A stretch of DNA of 64,000 bases from Cycas panzhihuaensis. Lineage: Eukaryota > Cycadophyta. The notes beneath the pieces were generated by a model. It ran no database searches. It was not told the DNA's origin and saw only the letters and a program-made list of their open reading frames with translations. Positions 51,100-63,300 of this stretch are shown here, piece after piece (position 1 is the stretch's first letter; the number at the start of each line of letters is the position of its first letter). The stretch is taken from the NCBI GenBank assembly GCA_023213395.1, contig CM041465.1, positions 199,089,741 to 199,153,740 on the forward strand. The letters run 5' to 3'. The translations under genes and the position numbers were made by a program.

Positions 51100-53007
51100 G
51101 TTGCGATCATATTCCTTATGTTTGGGGAAGGGATCTTTATGAACGGGCTGGTCTAGGTTGGGCCTAGAGGCCCGTTTAAAGGAAGAGTCACATTATAGGG
51201 TAGCCTTAGGATGCTAGGCCCGAGATCACGAATCATCGTGGAAGCACTCCCCATGGATAGAGCACCACTTCTTCTCAAGGGAGGAGTCGAATTTTCTCGC
51301 TTGAAAGGAATGGGTGTTGCCACCCTTAGAAGAAGTGGCTTGGGAAGCCTAGTGAATTGGCTTGTTATACGTAGGAGATGAAGGAGCTTGAAGCTTGAGC
51401 TCTTTCATAGTACGTTCAAATGAACGTATGGCCGAAGTAAGAGGGTCTAGGGTCTTCTCAATAGAATGGGAAGTAGACCTAGTGGGTTACTGGGTTTTGG
51501 TTTCTTTTGATGGCGAATGTGCCTCACGTCATTGTGAGGACTTTAGAGGCTTATTGAGTCTAGCCTAGATCTCAATGGCTTTGAGTGCCAAGCACTTCGC
51601 TATGGTGGAGTCACATGTAGTTGCCCCCATCTTAAGGACTTCTACGTGGACTTCTGGACAAAGAGCATTGACAAAAAAGTCCCTCTTCAACTCCTCAGGC
51701 AAAGTAGCCTTCGTAGAATAAAGAAGGTCGTGGAAACACCACACAAAGTCGCGATTCATTTCATCGTGACCTTATTTAAGTGAAAAAAGGGATTTCATTC
51801 CACTCTCAAATGGATGAGCCACATTAAAGTAGTTGATGAACTTATCCATGAGCTATTGGAATGAAAATATAGAATGCGCAGGTAGGTAATAAAACCATTT
51901 GAGGGCATCGCCTTAAAGAGATCATAGAAATAGTTTCATGAAGATGTGATCATAGGCCCAGTAGTTAATACATACCATAGAGAAACTACGAACATACTTC
52001 ATTGGGTCATATGATAAGGTCCCATCGAATTTGTAGACTTTAGGGGGATGAGGCGATAAGTTAGTTCTTAACACCTCAACGGATAAGGGAGTTGATCGAT
52101 AGTCCATAAAAGGATGTGCCCTTGACTGGACTATAGGGTCAACAGAAGCTGGAAATGATGGGGGGTAGGTTTGCCCAAATCCTCCTTGGAGGGTTTGGTT
52201 CGAAAGGGAATGTTATCCTCCCACCACTTGGTGAGGAGGCGTAGATCCCATATTCAAAGAAACCTGCATGGGAGTGGATAGGTATGACTCACCCATCCCT
52301 CCTAAGGAGAGTACTCCTTATTGAAAAGGAGCTTAGGGGAAGAATCCTTGGGAAGGAGTTGGCCCTCCTTCCAAAGGCATAATGTAAGGTCCCATACAAG
52401 ATGGTAGAAAGGAGGGGTGAGGGACTGGATTCTACCTATATAGGCCACCTGTGGATGGCGTGACACCATAAGGATGTAGAGGGTCCATCCCATAAGCAGG
52501 TAGGGAGTTCCCTTTACCATGCCCCCATGGTTGAGTAGTGCAACTGAGAGGTAGGTAGAGAGAAGGGTCTCTAAGTTGATATTGGGATTGTGTGGGGATG
52601 GAGCCCACATGACTAGAAGTAGGGGGACACATGGGTACCTTAGGTCTAGAAGGTGGATAAACAATGATGGGAGGAGGATTAGTGGTTTGACTAGTTAGGG
52701 GCATGCTCAACCCAAGTTGAGAAGATGACATGCCCTCAATGATCCCCAAGGAACATACACCATTGGGGGAAGGAGAAGAGATTAAAGACAGGCTCATCAT
52801 GGGTAAAGCAACTGAACAAGATGAGCAAGGGGAAGGAGATGTAGAAGAAGGGGGCACAATGTTTCGTAAGATGTTCTCAAACCACTTGGGATATGGTTGG
52901 AGACGAGCGGTTTGGAAACATTGGCTCAAGGCTTCTACTACATCGATAGGAGGAGTATCTTCCTGATGGTAAGAGGTAGAAGGAGCCTTGTACGAAGTAG
53001 ACCCCAC
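51100..53007 (-). pseudogene. Gag of the Tat-like element
   Basis: Gag forms the virus-like particle around element RNA. The minus strand opens at 53007 with a disordered Pro/Ser-rich N-terminus (MGSTSYKAPSTS...), 191 codons open. The core follows from about 52060: PPKVYKFDGTLSYDPMKYVRSF, then WFYYLPAHSIFSF and LMDKFINYFN. From 51759: FHDLLYSTKATLPEELKRDFFVNALCPEVH. This is the retrotransposon gag fold pattern. A Tat-style knuckle remnant WCSIHGECFHDDS is near 51230-51270. Two or more stops and frameshifts separate the pieces. Fairly well preserved relative to other elements in the window. Confidence 0.75.
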
Positions 53008-53466
53008 ATGACGATCCTCATGAGAATCACCATGATGGTGGTAAAACTCTAAAGGAGATGAAGGTTATACTCTGTGAGTAGAGGAATGGTGAGACTAGGG
53101 GTGTGGCTGGTTACTTGGATAATAAATGGGATATTCGCTTCCTTAGTCAAATCCTTAGAAGGAAGTAGGTGGCTCAAAGGAATCAGACACATAAGCATGG
53201 TATGCCCAATTCGAAAGATATCCCTCTATGATTAGATCAGGATCTGATGTGGGAAGGGAATAATATGAGGGCTTTTCCAACAACAGAGGTAGGCCTTGTA
53301 AGCAACGTGAGAATTGTCACATACAAGTCCTACCTATGCACTAGAAGAAAAGAGAAACAAGGTAGTGCACACGTTGGGGGCTACCCAACAAGATCAAAAG
53401 GGAAAGCTATCAAGAGGTAGTGGCACCAACAAGAAAGGGAGAAAAACTAATTCCATTACTAGTGGG

Positions 53467-53484
53467 TCCCCAGTATGGTCGCTA
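53467..53484 (-). other. Primer-binding site, arginine-tRNA-like
   Basis: The minus strand reads TAGCGACCATACTGGGGA, matching the plant Tat/Ogre-type pattern TGGCGACTCCACTGGGGA at 14 of 18 positions. It lies one base inside the LTR end at 53486. The tRNA assignment is from memory of plant tRNA-Arg 3' ends. Confidence 0.65.
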
Positions 53485-53485
53485 A

Positions 53486-54092
53486 TAGAATCACATCTAT
53501 GGGGATTGTAATTACACCTAGTTGCAATTAATACTATCGACGGAAGGCCCTAAGATGAAGGGATCAAACCAACAAGTGCAAGGAAGCACCCACACAGGGC
53601 GTCCGTGCATCAGAACGTAGGTTTGGGACCCATGAATGGTGCACAACTTCCTCTAAGTAACTTGACTTCTGACTTCGAAGGGGAGCATAAGTAAGGGACA
53701 TCCTCAGTTGTCTGAGTAACCTCAAAATAGGGGTCTTCTTGCCCTTGGATGGCTAGAAGGGGAAGGCAAGACCTAATGAGGAATCGGATCGTCATTAAAA
53801 AAAAAAACTAAGGGATGTATATGAGATGTGTGTAAGTACGATGAGGTAAAAATGGGGAGATCTCAGGGGAAGAGTCCTTTGAGAACTAACCCACCTAAAG
53901 GAAGTGTTGGACGAATAAAAAGTGGTAGTGGAAGGAGTTCCCACTACTCCATGTGTGAGGGAGTCTAATCTCTATATGCAACAACAGGACATAGACTAGT
54001 TGAATGCGTATGCAAATGAGAGGTATGTAAAACATATATGTGCAAAGAACAATAAATACACTTTTCTCTCATTTTCCGTCAAAGACAAATAC
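53486..54092 (-). repeat. Tat-like element 5' LTR, truncated
   Basis: Aligned with 41664-42270. The inner end (minus ...ATTCTA, partner ATTTCA) touches the PBS. Homology stops near 54092, where integrase sequence of another gypsy element begins, so about 310 bp of the outer LTR is missing. Confidence 0.85.
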
Positions 54093-57000
54093 TCCCATAG
54101 TCTGATACTAGTTCTAATGGATAAGTAAAATGAACAATGATATTTTCATACAAGAATTTCATGGTACTAATAGTCTCACAATGCTTGAGGGGTCAAGCTT
54201 CCATCCATTTTATGAATAAATCAATAGCCACTAATATGTATCTATCATTCATTTATTTTGTAGGAGAACTTATCGATCCAATGAACTCCAATCCCTATTT
54301 CTTAAAGGGTGCTTGCACTGTAATTAGATGTAAAGGTATAAAATGACATTTACTAGGTTTTCCCACTCGCTAGTAAACATTACAACTCTTTATCCATTTT
54401 GTAATGTCTTTAAATATTGATAGCTACCAAAGGCCTACTAATAGAATTTTTTAGATTATGGATTCCATGCCTTGATGTTTGGCTACAACTCCTTCATGAG
54501 CTTCTTGTAGAATGCCTTATACTTCATGTTCTAGTATACATCATCTCAGCATACCATCTAGACTAAGTATATATATCATTCCTCATATGAATTGGAAGGA
54601 AAATGTTTTATGAATAAAACTTTGCCTTTCCACATATTTTAATCCTTTAAGTGTTTGACCAGTAGCCAAATACTATGTAATTCCTTTGTACCATTTTGGT
54701 ATGGCCTCTACAAAAAATAGTTAAGCATTAGAGAAGTCATTTGGTATTCTCATAGTTGGTTCCCCATCTACTTCCCTTGATAATATATCAAGTACAATAT
54801 GTTTCTCTCCTTTCTTGACAATAATTTTAAAATTAAACTACTGAAATAACATCAATCATTTACTAATCCTACCCTGTAAAATGGGTTTGTTTATCAAATA
54901 TTTCAAGGCTTGATGATCCACATAGAAGATAAATGACTTGGTTGAATAGATAATATCTAAATTTTTATAAAGTGTAAACCATGCTTAACCCTTCTTGTTT
55001 AGTAACTGGATAATTTTACTCAATATGTATCAAATTTCTACTAGTGAAATGAATGGGAAAATCCATTTTACTGTCACTTAGTTGAGTTAAGATGCATCCA
55101 ATTATAATCAATGAAGCATCAACATATACGTGAAATGATCAATCCTAATCTGTAAATCTCAAAATGGGAGCTTTTGTGATTTTTTCTTTAATAAATTGAA
55201 TGCTAATTACTATTGTAATTCCCATCACCAAGTTGTTTTCTTCTTGAGAAAATTCTCTAAAAGGTTTATAATCTATATGTATCCTTTAATGAATTTATAG
55301 TAATAACTTGTTATGCTAAGAAAATCCTTTACCTGCTTCATTACCTTTGCCAGGTTCAAGTAGAGTTTACTTTTTTAACACATTTGTAGCATCAATCATA
55401 GGTTTGCCAAATGATCCTTTAACAATGAAGAAATTGTCTAATCGTCTAAAAATACTTCAATTAGCTTATTAATTACTTGCCAAAAATTATTTAGAATTAT
55501 CCTTTGAAAGGTGGTTTATGTATTCGTCAATGTAAAGGGCATAACTTTATGCACATAAGTTTCCCACTTCGTAAAAAAGGTCATCTTCAACTAGTCTTGT
55601 GCTATGATTCCAACTTGATTATATCCACTAAAATTATTTGTGAATGAATATATTTCATGTCCAGCTACCTTTTCAAGAATATCTTTAGTGAATGGTATTG
55701 GAAATGGATCCTTCTCCGTTGCTTTATTGAGGGATTTATAATCTACATAGGCACAATGTTTTCCATTCTTCTTGGGTACCACCACTACTGGACTTATCCA
55801 TTTACTAGTTTCAACTTCAAAGATATAGCCAACCTCCAATAGTTTATCTAATACAACTTTTACCTTTCCTTTATGCTTTGGACTTATTCAATAGGGGTGA
55901 TGTCATACAGGCTTTACTCCCTCTATCAATTCATTCCAATGTTCTCCTAATTCTAGCAGTATCCCTTTTAAATCTTGATAAGACCATGCAAAAATATCTC
56001 TATATTTTGAAAATAAAATTGTGGCTTTATCCCAATAATCTCCCATCGAAACCTCTAGGGTGCTCTTTTATGCCCAAATTTATTTGTTGAATTTTTAATT
56101 GTTCATTTTGCATTGTTCTACCATCTTCATTCAACACATATGCTGTTGTTTAATTGATTACTCAACTTCTATATTCTATACTAGAATATTCACTAGGAAA
56201 TCTATGGTCATTACTTACTACTTCAATTTGATAACAACTTTGCTCAACCTCAATCCCAAGGGTACTCAAAATTTTTGGAACTAGTGAATCCTAGTTATGG
56301 TATGTAAAAGTTTTATAAAACTCCTTATTGAGCAAATCCTAATTTGTCAACTTCATTTTTTCGCATTGATTATACCATAAACTCGAGATTCCTTTGAGGG
56401 TCTAAGCCTATTTTACACTCATTCACATCTTAGAACTTACTTTATTTTCTAGATTTGTTCATAATACTTTATATAAGCTGTGGGGTCATCATTATGTCAA
56501 AACATCGATAATTCATTTTCTTGTTTTTAAAATCTTAATAAAAAAAATTTACATAATTCATTCCATGATTTAAACTTACTACCATAAACAGAAAACCATA
56601 TAATAGACTGACCCTCAAGAGACAATGGAAACAACAAGTAACAAGAATCTTTGTGTTGTTTATCATTCATAATCAATTGAGTACAATACTCTATATGATT
56701 GTTTACTTAGTTTTCTTAGCCCTAGAATTTATTTCCATTCATAAAACTTTCTTTTAAGTTCTTTACAATTTCTTCTATTTGGAAAATTGCTATCATTATT
56801 TGAAATTACTTGATCTTTTGGTTCTAGAGGGTCTATACATACTTCCAGTTTGTATCATAGAGTGGATTCTATTTCACCCTAGGTATTTTGCAACCAATTC
56901 ATCATGTATACCAATAATGCACTACTTAGTAGAGTTGTTCTAACTGATATATAATTTCTAAACAAGGAATTATAGTGGGTTCCAATCCCATAGTTGTGGA

Positions 57001-58950
57001 TGATGCCCATTCCTCATCTACTATTTTCTCAATATAAGGCCCATCTAAGTATAGTGGTAGGGTCACAACTTTGTTTCTTACCTTTAATGTAAATGAGAAT
57101 TCACCCCAATCTTGAATATCCTTTATGGCTAATAGCCATGGTCTACCCAATAATACTGGATAAGTTCTCTTTTTATTTTACATTTTTACCATCATAAAAT
57201 TCAACAAAATAATGATCTTTACAACTGTGGTTAGTATATTCATCAATGTTCCCATTAGTCTAACCTGCAATTGGTTAACTAATCTTATTCAATAATCTGG
57301 GACAACTATTTTTAGCCTTTCTAATTCTATCAAAGAAGATTTATGGAGTACATTAACTCTTGACACCCCATCCATAATTGTTTTGCATAGCATTATCCTA
57401 AATATGACCATTGGTACCTTCGATTCAGCCCCCTTGTCTTTGACGACACTTATTATATATTTTTCTATCTAATCTAAAATTAATTGTTGGAAATAACTAG
57501 CCTCCCACTATTTAAATACAACAACAATGGGGATTAAGACTTCTAATTCAATTAATAAATCCTTAACCATTTGAAGCTTTTGCCATGGATTCGTATATTC
57601 TTTTGAATGGAGTTTTTCATGGGTTGATCATCGCTTATATGTTTGTCCCTTAAATTGCCCCTCATGATATGATTCTTCTTGTTGAGCTTCACCCATTACA
57701 TCTTACAAAATCTTGATAGCTTCTTGGAGTCTTTGTTTTTCTACTATTGGATCCAGAAAAGTGTCTTGAATAAGTGTTAAAGTTACTTGCCTACTTTTTA
57801 TTTGTAATTGAAGCGGCACCTCCTTATCTGGGATAATCGTGACTAAATTAGCATTTTTATGATTTATTTTTTATATGATTTATCCATTAATGATATGTTG
57901 ATCTATATTCTTCACAAATAAATTCACCATCTTTTTCTTCTAACAGGTAATCTGATCTAAAATGTTCCCAACTTTGACATAAAAAGTAATGGATTGGCTT
58001 TGTCTTTCCTTTATATTATTTTCCTAATCTCTCCATCTTCTATAAGAATACATTATGGACATTACTTTTGGATTGAGAAAAATGTTCCCACATATTATGG
58101 TTAGTTTTTCTATAATACTCACACCATATTATTTCTTTATTATATTCATTTCTTAGATGGCCTTATTGATTGCAAGGTGGAGGGCACCATATACTGTCTT
58201 ACAACTTTTCCAATTATAACCTAGCTAATTTAGCATATAATTTTTCTATTTCTTGATTCTGGTATATATTCGTATGTATTGATATTGGCAATTATCATTT
58301 TAATACTTCTACCTCTTTTTTTAATGCTTCAATCTCTAGATTTGTTCCCATCTGGGGTGTTTGATTGTATGCTCCCCATGTCTAGACTCATAATGATGGT
58401 AGAGGAAAGGCTAGACCCATTTGTACCATCTATTATATTGCCCATTAAGAGTATGTAGTCTTCATCTTATTTTTAAATTTTAGGGCTAATTCATATACTT
58501 GTTCATAATTATTCATTGGGTTCAACATGACTTTATCCCTTAATTATGGGATTAAGCCTTAGACAAAATATTTCATTGCCAACATCAGGTTAATTACTAT
58601 TATTGGTTTTATTTTGTTTATTATTATCCCCATTCGACCATCAAAATTATTTATAGACTCTCTAAGGTATTGCTTGATTTCCTCTAAGGCCTGAAAGATG
58701 GCCTGGGATCTCTTAATTTTTGGAATCAATCCAAAAATTAATCTTGCAACCTTTCCCATGATAAATTTTATGTTATAACATACTAGAACCATACAATTAT
58801 CACTCCTTGCGATGTAGAAAAAAATCAAGCTTTTATCTCCTCTAGGTTTGTGACTTTATTTTTAGCATATTTTTGAATAATGCTAAGTAGTCACCTAGCT
58901 ATGTGGATCCATCAAAATGTATGCTTAAAAATTTGAATCATTTTATATAA
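54093..58950 (-). pseudogene. Ty3/gypsy gag-pol remnant, cut in integrase
   Basis: Minus strand, right to left. Gag-like text 58830-57700 (LEEIKQYLRESINNFDGRM; a degenerate knuckle near 58130). Protease at about 57400 (IMDGVSRVNVLH; Asp retained) followed by LLGRPWLLAIKDIQDWG at 57155. RT 55842-55200: KWISPVVVVPKKNG, AYVDYKSLN, YSFTNNFSGYNQ (motif A Asp reads Asn), FLDD box at about 55440-55460. RNase H near 55150-54850 (TKQEGLSMVYTL, FRYYLFNQV). Integrase 54600-54093: EFIGSISSPTK, IDLFIKW, and LELVSDYG ending exactly at the truncated Tat-like LTR. The order RT before INT is gypsy. Not a chromovirus by any visible feature; lineage uncertain. Confidence 0.8.
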
Positions 58951-59610
58951 TGATATAAGGTCCAACTAGTCCTACGCTACCCCCTTGGCCCATTTCACTT
59001 AATGGTTGATTACCACTTCCTTCTACATTGGTAAAAAATGACTGGTTTCACGATGGGCCTCTGCCCCCCAAGTTCTCCCCTAGTGGTGGGATTCTGCCTC
59101 TTGAACTCCTTCCAAGACTTACGATTATTGACTTAAAAAAGAGGATTTAAAATGTGACTCAAAGGGGTTTTGACTTCCAACTAATGATGGTTCCACTCCC
59201 TATCTGTTATACTATATAATTCTAATTCAATTGAACTACTTTTACCTTCTTGAGATGGTAAATATTCGATAAGTTCCTTCTCACATTTTCTCCTTTGGAC
59301 TTCTATTTCAATAGGATCCTCTTCCAATGTATACCCTTGGTTATCTATAGCTTATATCATCTTTTCTTTAATAGACTCTCCAATTATTTTTTCCTCTCTT
59401 TACCTTTTGCCTTCCACACTTGATTTTCTTCTTTGAATCGAGTTAGTAAATAGTCACCTCTTCACTTGGTTCTCTAGTGTGATTATAAATCTTGGCTTTC
59501 TTACTGTAGTCTATAGTCTATCCTTATCCTAACACTCTCTATGTTCTCCTTATGATTTTGTTTCTACCCTGGGTGGCATAGAAGATGACCTAATCATTTA
59601 CTTTTTGTTG
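58951..59610. other. Leader of the minus-strand gypsy remnant, nothing further recognised
   Basis: No PBS or LTR for the gypsy remnant could be fixed before Copia D starts at 59611. Some coding-like Lys/Glu-rich minus-strand text is present, too broken to assign. Confidence 0.4.
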
Positions 59611-60284
59611 TGTTAGATAATGTAACAATAATATTTTGGAGGCTAAAATTTTAATAGGTTGATAGCACGGTTTCTCCCCCAAACTTCCTTAGGGGGTTCC
59701 AAGAGGGGCGGTAGTCCCCCTTTGCTGGGGGGTATGGGGGGAGTTAGAACCTCGCCTTCGCCCCTCCCCCCAACAAAGAGGGGGTTCGAGGGTGATAGCC
59801 CCCGACCCAAAAAACTAGCATTGAAAAGCATACTAAATTGTAAAGAGAATCGGGGTCATTCACTCAAAATATCCTAGATCTTATGGTCAAGATTTATGTC
59901 TTATATGACTCTCTCATATAGCCTAATTTAGGGTGTTTTTTCATTATGTTGATGGTGTTCGATGTATTAGATGTAATGTACAGTGTTGGGCAACTAGTTG
60001 TTGTTGTTGCGAGTATTCTACTATAGATTATATATATTTCTCCATTCTTTCATAATATAGATCGATACCTTGCCTATGTAGATATTTCCCTAGTATACTA
60101 CTAGGGTTTTACCATGTTATATCAGGTGTATATGTGATGCTTTGGCTTTCTAATTTATTTTATTGTATTATCTCTGGTTTAAGAACTTGCACGTTAAATT
60201 TCAGTTTCGATTCTTGTAACTAGTTGCAAAATAGTTTAGATCTTGGTGGTGGTTTCAAGTTATTGGTACTTTTTCTTCTCAACA
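59611..60284 (+). repeat. Copia D 5' LTR with GC-rich foldback island
   Basis: Starts TGTTAGATAATG and ends TCTCAACA two bases before the PBS, giving TGTT/AACA ends; about 674 bp. Positions 59680-59810 are strikingly G/C-rich and contain an imperfect inverted repeat (59715-59732 with 59766-59784). Confidence 0.75.
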
Positions 60285-60286
60285 AG

Positions 60287-60300
60287 TGGTATCAGAGCCA
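60287..60300 (+). other. Initiator-Met tRNA primer-binding site (Copia D)
   Basis: tggtatcagagcca, an exact copy of the canonical copia primer-binding site. Confidence 0.97.
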
Positions 60301-60356
60301 CTTTTAATTTTGTAACGAGATTGTGAAGGTTTTGGTATCATCTTTTTCTACACCAC

Positions 60357-63300
60357 ATGGAAAAACTGGTGAATGCAAAGTTTGAGGTGGAGAAATTCAA
60401 TGGCAAGAATAACTTTGAGTTGTGGAAGTTAAAAGCATATGACATTCTAGTACAACAAGGTTTGTACATAGCTCTTGTAGGTAAATCAAAGAAACCTGCA
60501 GGGATGGACTATGATGAATGGGATGATCTAGACAAAAGGGCTCTTAGCACAATACGATTGTGCTTGGCAGATGAAGTTCTATTTAACATTATAAGGGAGC
60601 AAATAGTAGTAGGATTATGGACCTGGTTAGAAGGCTTGTATATGACCAAATCAGTGATGAATCAAATCTACTTAAAAAGCTAATTATACTCATTACGAAT
60701 AAAGGAAGGTACAAAAATTACTGATCATTTGAATATTTTCAGTACTCTTATTTGTCAGTTGGCTAGTATCGATGTCACGATTGAGGATGAGGATAAGGTT
60801 GTTACCTTGTTATATTCATTACCAGAATCCTAGGATAATATTATCACCTCAATTAGTTTTGCCACTATAGATGAATTAGATTATGATTCTATTGTGAGTT
60901 CTTTGCTAATGGAAGAAATGAGGAGGAAGTTTAGTCTTGAAACCTCCACACTAGAAGCTTTGATAGCAAGGGGTAAAACAATTGAGAGGAGATAAAGCTT
61001 TAGGGACACATCAAGGTCAAAGTCAGAAGGCAAGAAGAGTAAGCTTAGATGTTGGCACTATAATAAGATAGGCCACCTTAAGAAGGATTGCTACAAAAGG
61101 AAGGAGTTCCAGAGAAAGGAAGATCCTGCTAAGGAGGCTAATCAGGCGGAGTCAAATCAAGGTACAAATGATGATGTCTTGGTTACTTATAATGTTTCCC
61201 ATTATCATCATGATTGTTTATTAGATCCAAGTGCTTCACATCACACGTGTCCACACAAGAGTTTGTTTTCATCATACCAACCCCTTAATGATGATGATGT
61301 GCTTATGGGAAATGAAGTTTCTTGTAAGACAGTGGGCATTGGTAGCATCAGAATTAAAATGTTTAATAGTGTAATGAGAATATTAACTGAAGTTAGACAT
61401 GTACCTAATCTGAAAAAGAATTTGATTTCCTTGGGTGAACTAGATTCTTGTGGTTATAAGTACACAAGTCATGAAGGAGTCTTAAAGGTGTCAAAGGGCA
61501 CCTTAGTTGTTATGAAAGACTTAAAGAAAGGAAACCTTTATATTTTAATGGGAAGTATAGATGTCAGCTATGCAGTTACATCATCAAAGAGTATAGAAGG
61601 TTCAGCTCAGTTGTGGCATCAGAGACTTGGGCATATAAGTGAGAGAGGACTTAAGGTGCTGATGAACCATAAGTTACTTCCTAACTTACAACTTTCAGAT
61701 TTGGCTTTTTGAAAACATTATATTTTTAGAAAGCAGTATAGACTCAAGTTTAAAGTAGGGAGTCACACTAGTAAAGATGTTTTGGATTACATAAATTTAG
61801 ATGTGTGGGGACCAGCCCCTATAATATATTATGGAGGATCATTATACTTTGTCACATTTATAGATGATTACTCCAGAAAGGTATGGGTCTACTTTTTCAA
61901 AAAGAAATCTGAAGTTTTCAGTGTATTTAAGTAGTTCAAGGCTCTAGTTGAGAAGAGCATTTATAGGTCAATCAAATATTTAAGAATTGACAATGGATGT
62001 GAGTTCAATTGCTTAGAGTTTGAGAACTATTATAGAGAAGTTGGGATTGAAAGGCATAAGACCACTAGCTATACTCTACAACAAAATGGCATAGCTGAGT
62101 GCATGAATATGACACTCTTGAAAAGAGCAAGAAGCATGCTAAATAATGCAAGAGTGTAGTAAGGATTATGGGTAGAAGCTATACAAACAACTTGCTATTT
62201 GGTAAATAGGTCACCATCACTTGTAATAGACTATAAGATTCTTAAAGAGGTATGGACTGGACATCCATATGACTATTTAAATTTGAAAGTTTTTGGTTGT
62301 GATGCTTATACCTTAACTGATAAAAGTCAACGTTCAAAGTTAGACCCAAAATCCAAGAAATATGTCTTTGTTGGTTATGGTGATAAAGATGGTATGAAGG
62401 GATACAAGTTATGGGATCCTACTACCCATATAATCACTATTAACAGAGATGTTGTATTTGATAAATCTCCCTTTCTAAAATTAGATAGTATAGAAGTTAA
62501 AGTGAAATATGATCAAAAAGTTGAACATTAACAGGTTAAGCTTAAGACCTAACCATCTTTGGAAATAGAAGAGTAGGAAGATCTTTCTGAAGATGAATCT
62601 ACAACAGATTTATAGGAGTATGTGGACACTCCTCCACCAACTATTAGAAGATCTACACGAATTAGTCATCCACTTAACAAGTATAACCCTTCTATTTCTA
62701 TTGCTTTGGTTTTTAATGATGATGAGCCTACATGCTATTAAGAAGCAGTGGATGATATCCATAGTGAGAAGTGGAAGAGGGCTATATAAGAAGAGATAGA
62801 TGCTTTGAAGAAAAATAATTCATGGGACTTGGTATAACCTCCACATGGTAAGAAGCTTGTTGGTTGTAGGTGGGTTTTGAAGAAGAAAATAGATGTTGAT
62901 AGAAAGGTTGATAAATACAAGGTAAGACTTGTGGCTAAAGGCTTTGCATAGAAAGTAGGTATTGACTTTCATGAGATCTTCTCACCAGTTACCAAACTTA
63001 TTTCAATTTGAGTTTTGTTAGCATTGGTAGCTTCTCTTGATTCAGAGTTGGAGTAATTAGATGTAAAAATAGCTTTTTTACATGGAGATTTAGATGAGGA
63101 GATCTATATGGATCAGTTATAAGGGTTTGTACAAGATGGCAGGAAAGGACTTATTTGTAGGCTCATGAAATCATTGTATGGCCTAAAGCAATCTCTCAGG
63201 TAATGGTATAAGAAGTTTGATGCCTTCATAGAGAGCCAAAACTTTAAAAGAAGTGAGTATAATCATTGTGTTTACTTTAAATTCTTAGATAATGGCTTAT

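Noticed and set aside
59643-59877. Pro/Gly-rich frames on both strands and possible organelle or bacterial insert because of high GC
   Set aside because: The block lies inside LTR boundaries fixed by TG and CA ends and an exact PBS, so it is part of the Copia D LTR.
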